Assembly: GCA_037718865.1 (NCBI GenBank)
Contig: JBBJMP010000005.1
Span: forward strand, 124,001 to 188,000
Direction: 5' to 3'
Source of the DNA: JADCRZ01 sp037718865
GTDB lineage: Bacteria; Bacteroidota; Bacteroidia; Chitinophagales; Chitinophagaceae
DNA: 64,000 nt
The position numbers were made by a program, and so were the translations under genes. Shown piece by piece: positions 1 to 8,882 of the stretch (within the stretch, counting starts at the first letter, position 1; each line of letters starts with the position of its first letter). The notes under the pieces are model-generated. The model had not been told where the DNA came from and made no database searches. It saw nothing but the letters and a program-made list of their open reading frames with translations.

Positions 1-370
1 GAAGTGCATGAAAACCAAATCAGAAGGAAAACCCTCCGGAAAATTGCTGACCGACATCGAAGGCCAGTTCAAATCATTTGGCGATTTCAAAATACAATTC
101 GCTGAAGCCGCAAAAAATCGCTTTGGCAGCGGATGGAGCTGGTTGTACGTCGACAACAGGAAATTGAAAATCGGCTCTACCCCCAACCAGGACAATCCGT
201 TAATGGATGTGGCCGAGATCAAAGGAATGCCTCTGCTTGGCCTGGATATATGGGAACATGCCTATTACCTGAAATATCAAAACAAGCGCCCTGAGTATAT
301 TGATAACTGGTGGAACCTGGTAAACTGGGATTTTGTCCAGAAAAGATATGAACTGGCCGTTAACGCCTAG
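1..370 (+). CDS. sod: Superoxide dismutase (Fe/Mn family), C-terminal part
   Basis: Dismutates superoxide to hydrogen peroxide and oxygen. The gene is cut by the window start: the reading frame is open from base 2, and the ATG at base 8 is an internal methionine, since the text just before it (Lys-Cys) and after it (GKPSGKL) matches the middle of Fe/Mn superoxide dismutases. About 120 residues remain, the alpha/beta C-terminal domain. It carries GSGWSWL and the family signature DIWEHAYY, whose Asp and His are two of the four metal ligands; the other two lie upstream of the window. WWNLVNW near the end is also typical. The metal (Fe, Mn or cambialistic) cannot be decided from this part. The next gene on the same strand starts 117 bases downstream, behind a small hairpin. 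Confidence 0.95.
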   Translation, partial: KCMKTKSEGKPSGKLLTDIEGQFKSFGDFKIQFAEAAKNRFGSGWSWLYVDNRKLKIGSTPNQDNPLMDVAEIKGMPLLGLDIWEHAYYLKYQNKRPEYIDNWWNLVNWDFVQKRYELAVNA

Positions 371-436
371 TGGCACAACAATGGTTGGTAACATCAGTTT
401 CTTCTTAAGGTTAACGTTAACACGCCAACAAGGTTA

Positions 437-456
437 CCCTCAGCATCGCCTGAGGG
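437..456 (+). terminator. Hairpin after the superoxide dismutase gene
   Basis: CCCTCAG (437-443) pairs with CTGAGGG (450-456) around a six-base loop. No T-run follows directly, only a T-rich stretch about 15 bases on, so it is a weak terminator candidate. It could equally be a structure in the leader of the downstream metal transporter gene. Confidence 0.3.
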
Positions 457-487
457 CTGTATGGATTCTTTATTTTAATTTGAACTA

Positions 488-1474
488 TTGGACACCCGAC
501 GCATAAACCTGCGCATACAAAAATGGATTGTAACAGTTGCCATTACACTGTTTGTGCTAAAGGTGGTTGCTTATTTTCTTACTAACTCCGTTTCTATTTT
601 AACGGATGCCCTTGAAAGCACGGTTAATGTTATTGCTGGGCTGATAGGGCTTTACAGTTTAACCGTTTCGGCAAAGCCGAGGGATGCAAATCACCCTTAC
701 GGCCATGGCAAGGCCGAATTTATTTCGGCCGCCGTTGAAGGGACACTTATGGGCATTGCCGGTTTGATCATCATTTATGAATCTGTCAAAAACATGATCT
801 TTCCACCATTACTCAAGCAGCTCAACAGCGGGATTGCGCTGATTGTCATTTCTGCCGTTATCAATTTCGTGATGGGGCATATTGCAATTTATCATGGCAA
901 AAAAAATAACTCGCTCGCGTTGCAGGCCAGTGGAAAACACCTGAAATCGGACACCTATTCTACCCTTGCCATTATTGCCGGACTCATCTTGATCTATTAT
1001 ACAAAGATTAATTTAATAGACAGTGCCGTAGCAATTGCTTTTGCTTTCTTCATCGTATTTACCAGCTATCACATTGTCAGAAGTTCCATTGCCGGCATCA
1101 TGGATGAAGCCGATCTGAAACTACTGGCTAAAATGGTGACTGTTTTGAATAAGAACCGCAGGGAAAACTGGATAGACTTGCACAACCTCCGGGTTATTAA
1201 ATATGGAAGTATACTGCATATAGACTGTCATTTAACTGTTCCCTGGTACCTGAACGTTGCAGAAGCACACAGGGAAATCGAAAACTTAAGTGATTCCATC
1301 AACGATAAATCTGGAGAACCAATGGAACTGTTTGTGCATTCAGATGGTTGCCTCTACTCTCAATGCCCCATTTGCAGCAAGCATGATTGCCCGGTACGCC
1401 AGCAGTTATTTCAGCAAAGAATCGAATGGACCCTTGAAAATATCATTACCGACAAAAAACACCAGTTAACATGA
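488..1474 (+). CDS. Cation diffusion facilitator (CDF) metal transporter
   Basis: Probable inner-membrane efflux pump for divalent metal ions (Zn, Fe, Mn or Co), working by proton antiport. The protein has six hydrophobic segments in the first ~210 residues, the CDF signature around HPYGHGKAE (69-77), and the TM5 metal motif H149-xxx-D153. The TM2 site reads D40-ALE-S44, so the usual second Asp is replaced. The cytosolic C-terminal domain carries a tight cysteine cluster (C288, C293, C296, C301) not found in the classical FieF type and possibly a metal-sensing site. Start: an in-frame TAA lies at 476 and the only plausible start after it is TTG at 488, ten residues before TM1. The stop overlaps the start of the aldo/keto reductase (ATGA), so the two are translationally coupled. 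Confidence 0.9.
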   Translation: MDTRRINLRIQKWIVTVAITLFVLKVVAYFLTNSVSILTDALESTVNVIAGLIGLYSLTVSAKPRDANHPYGHGKAEFISAAVEGTLMGIAGLIIIYESVKNMIFPPLLKQLNSGIALIVISAVINFVMGHIAIYHGKKNNSLALQASGKHLKSDTYSTLAIIAGLILIYYTKINLIDSAVAIAFAFFIVFTSYHIVRSSIAGIMDEADLKLLAKMVTVLNKNRRENWIDLHNLRVIKYGSILHIDCHLTVPWYLNVAEAHREIENLSDSINDKSGEPMELFVHSDGCLYSQCPICSKHDCPVRQQLFQQRIEWTLENIITDKKHQLT

Positions 1475-2463
1475 ATTACCGACGTTTCGGCAAAACGGAT
1501 CTTTTTTTAAGTGAAACCGGGTTCGGTGCCTGGGCAATCGGTGGTGCAGCCAAAGTTGGTGATCTGCCCATTGGCTGGGGACAAACGGACGATAACGAAT
1601 CGATAACGGCGCTGCACACGGCGTTTAACCAGGGAATAAACTTTTACGACACGGCCGACTTTTACGGATTGGGCCATTCGGAAACATTGATCGGGAAAGT
1701 ATTCGGCAACAGCAGCGATGTTATTATTGCTACAAAGGTTGGACAAAAGCCAGGAATGGACAGGCCGGTTGAAATAGATTATGACAGGCAGTATATTGTA
1801 AAAGCCTGCGAGCTGTCTTTACAAAGATTACAAAGAGGCCATATTGATTATTATCAGTTGCACGTAGCCAATCTGCAACATCTGCAACAAGGCGATTGTA
1901 TTCAAGCCATGTCTGACCTGCAGCAGCAGGGCAAGATCAGGTATTGGGGCATATCCTTATCTACATACAATCCCTTTCCGGAAGCAGCATATATGCTGCA
2001 AAACGGCTTTGGGCATGGCTTTCAACTGGCCTTTAACATCATCAACCAACGCGCTTTACCACTGATCAGTGAAATGTTTGAAAACGGGTACGGCATCATT
2101 GCGAGAATGCCCTTACAATTTGGCTTACTTTCAGGCAAATTCTCTTCTTCATCTAAGTTTGAAGACACAGATCACCGGAGCTTCAGACTGACGCCTGAAA
2201 TCATTGAAACCGCCAATAAACTGTTAGCAGAGATATGGCCGATTGCGTCAAATTACAATATAAGTAAGGCTCATCTCGCGCTGAGCTTCATTCTGTCGTT
2301 TCCGGAGATCAGCACAATCATTCCGGGTATCCGTACTGACCGACAGGCCATCGATAATTCAGCTCCTCCCGTTGCCTTGTTACCTGAAGAAAGAAATTGC
2401 ATTACAGCGTTGTATTTAAACGGGTTTGAATCTTTACTGAACCAGATGCAAAAGCAAGGTTGA
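1471..2463 (+). CDS. Aldo/keto reductase
   Basis: NAD(P)H-dependent oxidoreductase of the aldo/keto reductase superfamily, a cytosolic TIM barrel of normal length (330 residues). The catalytic tetrad can be placed: D60 and Y65 in NFYDTADFYG, K89 in ATKVG, and H131 in YYQLHVAN. The C-terminal part holds the usual SFILSFPEISTIIPG cofactor-binding stretch. The start ATG overlaps the stop of the metal transporter by four bases, which fixes the start and implies one transcript. The substrate cannot be read from the sequence; relatives act on sugars, ketosteroids or toxic carbonyls. Confidence 0.92.
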   Translation: MNYRRFGKTDLFLSETGFGAWAIGGAAKVGDLPIGWGQTDDNESITALHTAFNQGINFYDTADFYGLGHSETLIGKVFGNSSDVIIATKVGQKPGMDRPVEIDYDRQYIVKACELSLQRLQRGHIDYYQLHVANLQHLQQGDCIQAMSDLQQQGKIRYWGISLSTYNPFPEAAYMLQNGFGHGFQLAFNIINQRALPLISEMFENGYGIIARMPLQFGLLSGKFSSSSKFEDTDHRSFRLTPEIIETANKLLAEIWPIASNYNISKAHLALSFILSFPEISTIIPGIRTDRQAIDNSAPPVALLPEERNCITALYLNGFESLLNQMQKQG

Positions 2464-2482
2464 TCTTAATAATTTTTTAAAA

Positions 2483-2550
2483 CATGACAAGGCCTTTCAT
2501 TTTGCTACCAGGCAACAGATCACAAGCTTTACCTGGTCAGGCATGTCATG
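2483..2550 (+). other. Nested inverted repeat between aldo/keto reductase and M20 peptidase genes
   Basis: An outer arm CATGAC (2483-2488) pairs with GTCATG (2545-2550), and inside it ACCAGG (2507-2512) pairs with CCTGGT (2532-2537). Together they form a two-tier hairpin starting 20 bases after a stop codon. There is no T-run after it. It could be a 3' end structure or a leader element. Confidence 0.35.
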
Positions 2551-2563
2551 ATTACTTTGCTCG

Positions 2564-2580
2564 GTGAATTAGTAATTCAC
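2564..2580. promoter_or_regulatory. 17-base palindrome upstream of the M20 dipeptidase gene
   Basis: GTGAATTA-G-TAATTCAC is a perfect inverted repeat of 8 bases per arm around one central base, 66 bases before the start of the dipeptidase gene. Size and symmetry fit a dimeric repressor or activator site. The cognate regulator is not identifiable here. Confidence 0.4.
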
Positions 2581-2646
2581 GGACAGTTATATTCAAAACA
2601 ACTTAAATTCGTTTAGCGATTTGCTTAACCCAAAAACGAGTAAACT

Positions 2647-4047
2647 ATGCCGAATATGCAAGCCTGGAAGGAATACCAGTCAACAAATAAAGAAAGATTT
2701 TTAAATGAACTATTAGGGCTGTTACGGATTCCCAGTGTAAGTGCAAAAAACGAACACAAGGCAGACATGAACAGATGCGCTGAAATGGTTAAGCAACGTT
2801 TAACGGAAGCCGGGGCAGACAGCGCGGAAATATATGTAACGGATGGGCACCCGGTAGTATATGGCGAAAAGATCATCGATTCACACAAACCCACTGTTTT
2901 AGTATATGGCCATTATGATGTGCAGCCTGCAGACCCTATAGACCTGTGGACAAGCGGACCTTTTGAACCTACGGTTAAAGACGGAAAGATATATGCAAGA
3001 GGAGCTTGTGACGACAAGGGGCAATTTTACATACATATCAAAGCCCTTGAAACAATGGTGCGCACCAATACGCTGACGACTAATATCAAGTTTCTGATAG
3101 AAGGAGAAGAAGAAATAGGATCGCCAAGCCTTGCACGGTTCGTAGCCTCCCATAAAGACCTGCTTAAGGCGGATGTTGTCCTTATCAGCGATACGGCTAT
3201 GATAAGTATGGACCATCCTTCCATTGACATTGGTGTGCGGGGATTGTCTTATATACAGGTTGAAGTTACCGGTGCTAACCGCGACCTGCACAGCGGAGTG
3301 TATGGGGGAGCAGTAGCAAACCCCATTACTATCCTTGCCCGGATGATCGCTTCCTGCCATGATGATAGAAACTTTGTAAATATCCCGGGATTTTATGACG
3401 ACGTGGTGGAAGCCACTCCGGATGAGAGAAGGTTAATGGCTCATGCTCCATACGATGAAGAAGCCTATAAGCTTGACCTTGGTATAAGGGAATTATGGGG
3501 AGAGCAGGGGTATTCAACCATTGAAAGAACAGGCATCAGGCCTACACTTGAAGTTAATGGCATCTGGGGGGGATATACCGGAGAAGGATCTAAAACCGTT
3601 TTACCGTCCAAAGCTTATGCAAAAATTTCCGCCCGGCTTGTTCCAAAGCAATCTTCGGAAGTGATTACCAAAAAAATGGTTGATTATTTCCGGCATATCG
3701 CCCCTCCCGGCGTAACAGTAAAGGTAGACGTATACCACGGGGGGGAACCATATATGACTCCTATTGACTCCATTGCGTACCGGGCCGCAGCAAAAGCCAT
3801 CGAAACCACATTTGGCAAAAAACCCATCCCTGTGCGTGGAGGAGGAAGTATCCCTATCTGCGCTCTATTTGAAAAAGAGTTACACAACAAGATTGTATTT
3901 ATGGGGTTCGGCCTTGATAGCGACAACCTGCATTCCCCCAACGAGAAATTCGACATCTTTAACTTCTATAAAGGCATTGAAACCATTCCCTATTTCCATC
4001 AGTACTTTGCTGACATGAAAAAGCACCAGATCCATTTACACCTGTAA
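2647..4047 (+). CDS. M20-family dipeptidase / metallohydrolase
   Basis: Zinc-dependent amidohydrolase of peptidase family M20 (CNDP-like dipeptidase group), probably hydrolysing dipeptides in the cytosol; no signal peptide is visible. The metal site is intact: H89 and D91 in VYGHYDVQP, the bridging Asp in ARGACDDKG (121-123), and the catalytic and metal Glu pair in IEGEEEIGS (153-156). The length of 466 residues fits the family, with a dimerisation lid between the two halves (around GLSYIQVEVTG). The ATG at 2647 follows a 180-base intergenic region containing a hairpin and a 17-base palindrome, so the gene probably has its own promoter. Confidence 0.93.
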   Translation: MPNMQAWKEYQSTNKERFLNELLGLLRIPSVSAKNEHKADMNRCAEMVKQRLTEAGADSAEIYVTDGHPVVYGEKIIDSHKPTVLVYGHYDVQPADPIDLWTSGPFEPTVKDGKIYARGACDDKGQFYIHIKALETMVRTNTLTTNIKFLIEGEEEIGSPSLARFVASHKDLLKADVVLISDTAMISMDHPSIDIGVRGLSYIQVEVTGANRDLHSGVYGGAVANPITILARMIASCHDDRNFVNIPGFYDDVVEATPDERRLMAHAPYDEEAYKLDLGIRELWGEQGYSTIERTGIRPTLEVNGIWGGYTGEGSKTVLPSKAYAKISARLVPKQSSEVITKKMVDYFRHIAPPGVTVKVDVYHGGEPYMTPIDSIAYRAAAKAIETTFGKKPIPVRGGGSIPICALFEKELHNKIVFMGFGLDSDNLHSPNEKFDIFNFYKGIETIPYFHQYFADMKKHQIHLHL

Positions 4048-4139
4048 AAAGGCCTTGACTGTTCCTAACGCGCCTGTTCGTATCGCCTGCAAAATCACAA
4101 CCGGGATCAGCAATTAACCCGGATTAATTATTTTTGATC

Positions 4140-4526
4140 ATGACTTCTGCAGAAAAGCTTCGTCTCGATAAATACCTCTGGGCCATCCGGATTTTTAAGA
4201 CCCGGTCACAGGCGGCAGAAGCCTGCGACAAAGGGAAAGTCAGGTTAAATGGCGCTTCGGTAAAGCCTGCAAAAGCCGTAAACCTGGGTGATGAATTTGA
4301 AGTTAAAACAGAAGCCAAGCGCTCGGTCATAAAAGTAACAGGGTTAATTCACAACCGTGTTCAATATACTGAAGCCATAAAGCACTATCTTGACATTACC
4401 CCCGAAGAAGAAGTGCAACGCGTACAATATGCTGCCTTCACCTTTAACACTGGTAAAAGACAAAGTAAGGTCGGGCGTCCTACCAAGAAAGAGCGGAGGG
4501 ACCTGGATGATGTTATAGGACAGTGA
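4140..4526 (+). CDS. S4-domain RNA-binding protein (HslR-like)
   Basis: Small basic protein with an N-terminal S4 RNA-binding domain (LRLDKYLWAIRIFKTRSQA, then GKVRLNG), followed by a lysine/arginine-rich tail ending in RQSKVGRPTKKERRDLD. The pattern matches Hsp15/HslR, which in E. coli binds free 50S subunits carrying nascent chains; that role is transferred by family and not shown here. Start: a TTG at 4134 is also in frame, but the ATG at 4140 begins the normal family N-terminus. A TAnnTTTG element at 4129-4136 lies right before the ATG, so the transcript may have almost no leader. Confidence 0.88.
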   Translation: MTSAEKLRLDKYLWAIRIFKTRSQAAEACDKGKVRLNGASVKPAKAVNLGDEFEVKTEAKRSVIKVTGLIHNRVQYTEAIKHYLDITPEEEVQRVQYAAFTFNTGKRQSKVGRPTKKERRDLDDVIGQ

Positions 4527-4827
4527 CCGCCATGGCCAGTTATTCACTTATCTACTATAATTGTACCGGTATCCCTAACTTAAATCATAGGGCATTCTGA
4601 CTAAAATCATATGCATGGTTTTGCAAAGTCAGAAAATCACATCATGCCTGCTGATTATTTTTGTGTAATTATTTTTTTCTAACCTTAACATGATATTTTA
4701 ACCTGGTCGCACTTAAAAAGATAGGTGCCAGCCGTATCGTTTAACCGTCCCGTTTTATATCCTAAACCTATGATTTCGAAAATCCGCTGTAAATCATCAA
4801 GCTTACAGAAAGTATATAGATACAACA
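4527..4827. other. Intergenic region without recognised genes
   Basis: AT-rich gap of 301 bases. The only signal seen is a TAnnTTTG-type -7 element (TATTTTTG at 4656-4663) without a well-placed -33 partner. No RNA gene or clear terminator was found. Confidence 0.5.
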
Positions 4828-5193
4828 ATGACCATAAGTATTACATATGATAAATTAATTAAAGACGTACAAGCTGAGTTTAACCAATCGTTTCCATTTT
4901 TAAAGATTGAATTTTTCCGGAAAGGTTACCGGTTTTCCCCATTTAAGCAAAGAAAGGACTGTTTGCCAACTCATGTCAGTTTTGGTATGTCTTACCGGAA
5001 TAAAAAAACCGGACGGCTTGACATTACCCCGTTCATGACAGTAAAAGAACTTGAAAAGACCTGCGAAGAACAATTTGGTATCATAGTCCAGGTTTACCGC
5101 AAATCGGGTAATGTCTGGTTAGAAACAACCATGACGGATAACTGGACAATCAAGCAACAAAATGACCATGGCGGTGAAATCATGCTGCATTGA
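4828..5193 (+). CDS. Hypothetical protein, 121 residues
   Basis: Not recognised as a named family. It is a soluble, mixed alpha/beta-looking protein without signal peptide or membrane segment. The beginning (MTISITYDKLIKDVQAEFN) is a likely helix, followed by basic aromatic stretches (FFRKGYRFSPFKQRKD) and a C-terminal half with conserved-looking TPFMTVKELEKTCEEQFGI and VQVYRKSGNVWLETT. Base use looks like that of neighbouring genes. It is flanked by long non-coding stretches and is probably monocistronic. I infer a small Bacteroidota-specific cytosolic protein; function unknown. Confidence 0.75.
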   Translation: MTISITYDKLIKDVQAEFNQSFPFLKIEFFRKGYRFSPFKQRKDCLPTHVSFGMSYRNKKTGRLDITPFMTVKELEKTCEEQFGIIVQVYRKSGNVWLETTMTDNWTIKQQNDHGGEIMLH

Positions 5194-5304
5194 GTTGAGA
5201 GAGTAACAATCGGGTTTTTAAGGTTGTATGAGGTCACTATAAACAGCCTGGCTTCAATAGCGCGTTAAGCCTTGATTTAACTGTCAATTAAAACGACCCT
5301 GGCA

Positions 5305-6366
5305 CTAGTATAACAAGGTGTTTAACTTATCCAGGTTGATTATTCTTATTTTTCCTTCTTTTATTTCAACCAGCTTTTCTGCCTTAAAATCACTCAATGT
5401 ACGGATAAGGGATTCAGTAGCCGTACCAACATAACGGGCAATATCATCTCTTGAAATATCTATGATCTGATCCGTATTCTTATTGTTGTTATTAAATTTT
5501 TCATGAATGCTTACCAGCGCTTTAGCAATCCGTTTGCGTAATGAACTATAAGCAAGATTCAGTAAACGTTCCTCCTGGACAACTACATTTTTAGAGATCA
5601 GCTTGATAAATTTGCCGGCGATGTTGAGATCGTTAAAAATGGCTTCAAGAAACTCTTCTTTGGGTATCTGAATGACTTCTGATTCTTCAAGCACTTCAGC
5701 ATTGTCATCATAGGGCTTATTTTCGAGTAAAGCCAGGTACCCGATAAAATCACCTTCTGTAAACAGGTGTGTTATGTATTCTTTTCCTTCATCGTTTTCT
5801 TTAAACGACTTTACCTTTCCTTTTTTGAGGTAATACAGATATTTCGGGCGCTTGTTCTCGGTATATAATGCGTGTTTTTTTCCAAGAGTTTCCGATTCAT
5901 GCTGTGAAATGTCAAGGTCGAACAAACCATTGTTACATAGATCTTTCATCAGTTCATTTGCACCTGTTTCATCAGCGCCATACTTTCCCTCCAGGATTTC
6001 GTATTTTTTCAGCCTGGTCTCAATAGCGTTCAGCAATTCGATGTCTCCAAATGGTTTGGTTATGAAATCATCAGCTCCCATCTCCATACCTTTGCGGAAA
6101 TCTGTTCGTTCTACCTTTGCTGAAAGAAATATAAAGGGAATGTGTTCGGTTTCACTGTTTTTCCGCAGCAGGTGCAATACACCGTAGCCATCTAGTTCCG
6201 GCATCATAATATCACAGACGATCAAAGATGGTTTTTCCTTAAGGGCTAATTCAATGCCTTTTTTGCCGTTTTCCGCTGTTAATATGGAATATCCCGCAAG
6301 TGATAAAATCTCCGCAATGTTTTCCCTTATATCATTATGATCATCAATTATAAGGATGGTTCTCAT
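5305..6366 (-). CDS. Response regulator with receiver and Crp/Fnr-type output
   Basis: Fusion of a CheY-like receiver (1-125) to a cyclic-nucleotide-binding-like domain and a Crp/Fnr winged helix. In the receiver the acidic pair D8/D9, phospho-acceptor D52 (VCDIMMPELDG), S82 and K104 are all present, so it should be phosphorylated. The middle (about 150-260) has the Crp beta-roll pattern with YLKKGKVK and EGDFIGYLALL. The C-terminal helix-turn-helix sits at about ISRDDIARYVGTATESLIRTLSDF. No Cys cluster of the oxygen-sensing Fnr type is seen. It lies 134 bases downstream of the sensor kinase gene on the same strand, its probable partner. Promoters controlled are unknown. Confidence 0.9.
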   Translation of the reverse strand: MRTILIIDDHNDIRENIAEILSLAGYSILTAENGKKGIELALKEKPSLIVCDIMMPELDGYGVLHLLRKNSETEHIPFIFLSAKVERTDFRKGMEMGADDFITKPFGDIELLNAIETRLKKYEILEGKYGADETGANELMKDLCNNGLFDLDISQHESETLGKKHALYTENKRPKYLYYLKKGKVKSFKENDEGKEYITHLFTEGDFIGYLALLENKPYDDNAEVLEESEVIQIPKEEFLEAIFNDLNIAGKFIKLISKNVVVQEERLLNLAYSSLRKRIAKALVSIHEKFNNNNKNTDQIIDISRDDIARYVGTATESLIRTLSDFKAEKLVEIKEGKIRIINLDKLNTLLY

Positions 6367-6500
6367 ATTACATATCAGATTAGCTTTAAAGATAATTGAT
6401 TATGAAAGCAGAGTAATGCCTTTACGTATTAAATCGGAGAAATACTAAGGCATACTACTTACGTCTTCGCAATGATCAGTGCTTATGTGTTAAAAAAAGT

Positions 6501-8066
6501 TTAGTCTGCCAGCGCCAGTTCTTTAAGGTTTGGCAAGCCAATATTAAAGGTTGTGCCTTCATTTAACTCGCTTGAAAGGGTGATACTTCCTTCCAACATA
6601 TCGATGTACCGTTTAACTATATGCAAGCCTAACCCGGTTCCCTGAATATTGACGGCATTCTTTCCCCTGTAAAAGGTCGAGAACAGATAAGGCATGTCTT
6701 CTTTGGAAATTCCTATTCCTTCATCTTTGATCTGCATGAGCAATTTAACCCCGGAATTCTCAATGGTAATTTCAATATTTTTGTTTTCTCCGGAGAACTT
6801 AATGGCGTTTCCCAAAAGGTTAATAAGAATATTTTTTAGTAACCGTTTATCGGTAATGAATTGACTTTCGCCTTCAAAAAACAATTTTAGTTGTTGCCCC
6901 TGCTTTATGCCGATCTTCATTTCGTCAAATACGTCATGCAAGAATTCTTTTACATCAAATTCAACAACCTGGGTAAATAAACGGCCTTCTTCCAACCTTC
7001 CCAAATTTAAAAAATCTTCGAGTAAAGCATTTAGATGCTGGATGGAGTCTTTGATCCGGAGAACATGTTTTTCACGTTTTTCCTGTTCTTCGGTCAACCT
7101 GTATTTTGAAATTATTGCGGCAGAAGATAATACCGTACTCAGGGGTGTTCTGAATTCATGGGAAGCCATGGATACAAATCTAGACTTGATCTCATTGAGT
7201 TCTTTTTCTTTGCTGAGCGCTTCATTTAATTCAAGCTGTGAACGTTCCAGTTCGTGCAATGCTTCCTGGAGGATGAGGGTACGTTCTACCACTTTATTTT
7301 CAAGATCAACATTCATTAACCGTATGTCACGCGTAATTTTTTCCAGTTGATCTTTTTGGTAAATCAATTTATATTCGGATTCCTTGCGCTGAGTGATATC
7401 TGTTATAAAAACAAGTGCGAATTGCTTCTGGTACTGCTGGTAGTTGCTGATATTAAGTTCTACCGGAAATTCAACCCCTGACTTTTTTACCGCATACAGT
7501 TCGCTTTTTTGGCTACTGAGATTAGCAGTATGTTCGTTAAATTCTTCTCCTGAAGGAATATGTGCACTTAAAAACCGCCGGGGTATCAGCAGTTCGATTT
7601 GCTGACCTATCATTTCATTTATCTCATACTGAAAAAGGCGTTGTGCCTCGGGATTGACAAGCACAATTTCGCCTTTGCTGTTGATGAGTAAGATGCCTTC
7701 CCTGGCATATTCAAGCAAGGCATTCATTTGTACTTTCTCCCCTTCAATAGAACGATATAATTTTTTTATATGCAACACAACGAAACAGGCAACAACGATT
7801 ACAACAGCACTGAACAGTTGCTGCAAAAAAGCCTGTAGCTGTAAAGACTGCTCTGTAGTATATAATGAAGCCATAATAATTACCACAGACAAAAAGCCGA
7901 CTACATATGTATAAACACCTTTTTCAAGAAAGATAGTAAGCAGCAAGATCAGCAACAAACCGCTGTTTGAATATAACGGCTCCTTGTATAAAATTTCTAG
8001 TACTGTTATGGCAATAATACCAGTAATGCAGATCAACAGTACTAATGCAGGTCTGGCCTTCAACAT
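6501..8066 (-). CDS. Membrane PAS-domain sensor histidine kinase
   Basis: Hybrid-free histidine kinase of 521 residues. Three to four hydrophobic segments span about 7-100, then a PAS domain (about 110-225, NALLEYAREGILLINSKGE to FITDITQRKE), a coiled coil, the H-box with phosphorylated H303 (MASHEFRTPLS), and a HATPase_c domain with N-box (NLLGNAIKFSG) and G-boxes (DEGIGI, GTGLGLHIVKRY). There is no periplasmic sensor domain of note, so the signal is probably membrane-borne or cytosolic through PAS; no haem- or flavin-specific residues can be claimed. The Crp-output response regulator gene follows 134 bases downstream, and the pair forms a likely two-component system. Confidence 0.92.
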   Translation of the reverse strand: MLKARPALVLLICITGIIAITVLEILYKEPLYSNSGLLLILLLTIFLEKGVYTYVVGFLSVVIIMASLYTTEQSLQLQAFLQQLFSAVVIVVACFVVLHIKKLYRSIEGEKVQMNALLEYAREGILLINSKGEIVLVNPEAQRLFQYEINEMIGQQIELLIPRRFLSAHIPSGEEFNEHTANLSSQKSELYAVKKSGVEFPVELNISNYQQYQKQFALVFITDITQRKESEYKLIYQKDQLEKITRDIRLMNVDLENKVVERTLILQEALHELERSQLELNEALSKEKELNEIKSRFVSMASHEFRTPLSTVLSSAAIISKYRLTEEQEKREKHVLRIKDSIQHLNALLEDFLNLGRLEEGRLFTQVVEFDVKEFLHDVFDEMKIGIKQGQQLKLFFEGESQFITDKRLLKNILINLLGNAIKFSGENKNIEITIENSGVKLLMQIKDEGIGISKEDMPYLFSTFYRGKNAVNIQGTGLGLHIVKRYIDMLEGSITLSSELNEGTTFNIGLPNLKELALAD

Positions 8067-8201
8067 TGATATATAATGAATTTAAATGAAGTGAAATTAA
8101 AGTAAAAATTGTGCCGCATGAATAATTAACCGTCTTCATAAAGGATTCTACTTACCTCAACCAAGGCTACCTGCGAGAGGGAAAGCCGTTATATTTACAC
8201 C

Positions 8202-8879
8202 ATGAAAATTGACATTATTTCCGTGTTACCGGAGTTGTTTGTGAGCTTTTTCGCTCATTCCATATTAAAGAGGGCCCAGGAAAAGGGCTTGCTTCAGATA
8301 ACCGTTCACAACCTGCGCGATTTTACCGACTATAAACATGCACAGGTAGACGATTACCAGTTTGGAGGAGGTGCAGGAATGGTTATGATGCCTGAACCGC
8401 TTGTCAATGCTATTGAAACTTTACAAAGTAACATTCCCTACGATGAAATCGTTTTTTTAACTCCAGATGGTGTTAGTTTCAATCAGCAAGCAGCAAATCA
8501 GTTATCCTTAAAGACTAACATATTGCTCATCTGCGGGCATTACAAAGGTATTGATGAACGCATCAGGCAGCATTTTATAACCAAAGAATTTTCCATTGGT
8601 GATTATGTATTAAGTGGCGGCGAGTTGGCCGCTGCGGTGATGGTTGATGCCATCGGCCGCCTGATTCCCGGAGTATTGAATGATGAGACTTCTGCGCTTC
8701 AGGATTCGTTTCAGGATAACCTTCTTGCTCCGCCCGTTTATACCCGGCCTGCTGATTTCCGTGGCTGGAAGGTTCCCGACATTCTTTTGAGCGGAAATCC
8801 AAAAAAGATTGATGAATGGCGGTATGAAGAATCGATGAAAAGAACCCAGGATAGAAGACCAGACCTCTTGAAAGATTAA
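8202..8879 (+). CDS. trmD: tRNA (guanine37-N1)-methyltransferase TrmD
   Basis: Methylates G37 next to the anticodon using SAM and so prevents +1 frameshifting. At 225 residues it has the normal length. Family motifs are present: MKIDIISVLPELF at the start, DDYQFGGGAGMVM, LICGHYKGIDERI and the trefoil-knot SAM site SIGDYVLSGGELAA. The ATG at 8202 starts the canonical N-terminus. In many bacteria trmD lies beside rplS; here rplS is about 39 kb away. The gene converges with the YkuK-like gene, only three bases separating the two stop codons. Confidence 0.97.
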   Translation: MKIDIISVLPELFVSFFAHSILKRAQEKGLLQITVHNLRDFTDYKHAQVDDYQFGGGAGMVMMPEPLVNAIETLQSNIPYDEIVFLTPDGVSFNQQAANQLSLKTNILLICGHYKGIDERIRQHFITKEFSIGDYVLSGGELAAAVMVDAIGRLIPGVLNDETSALQDSFQDNLLAPPVYTRPADFRGWKVPDILLSGNPKKIDEWRYEESMKRTQDRRPDLLKD

Positions 8880-8882
8880 GAT

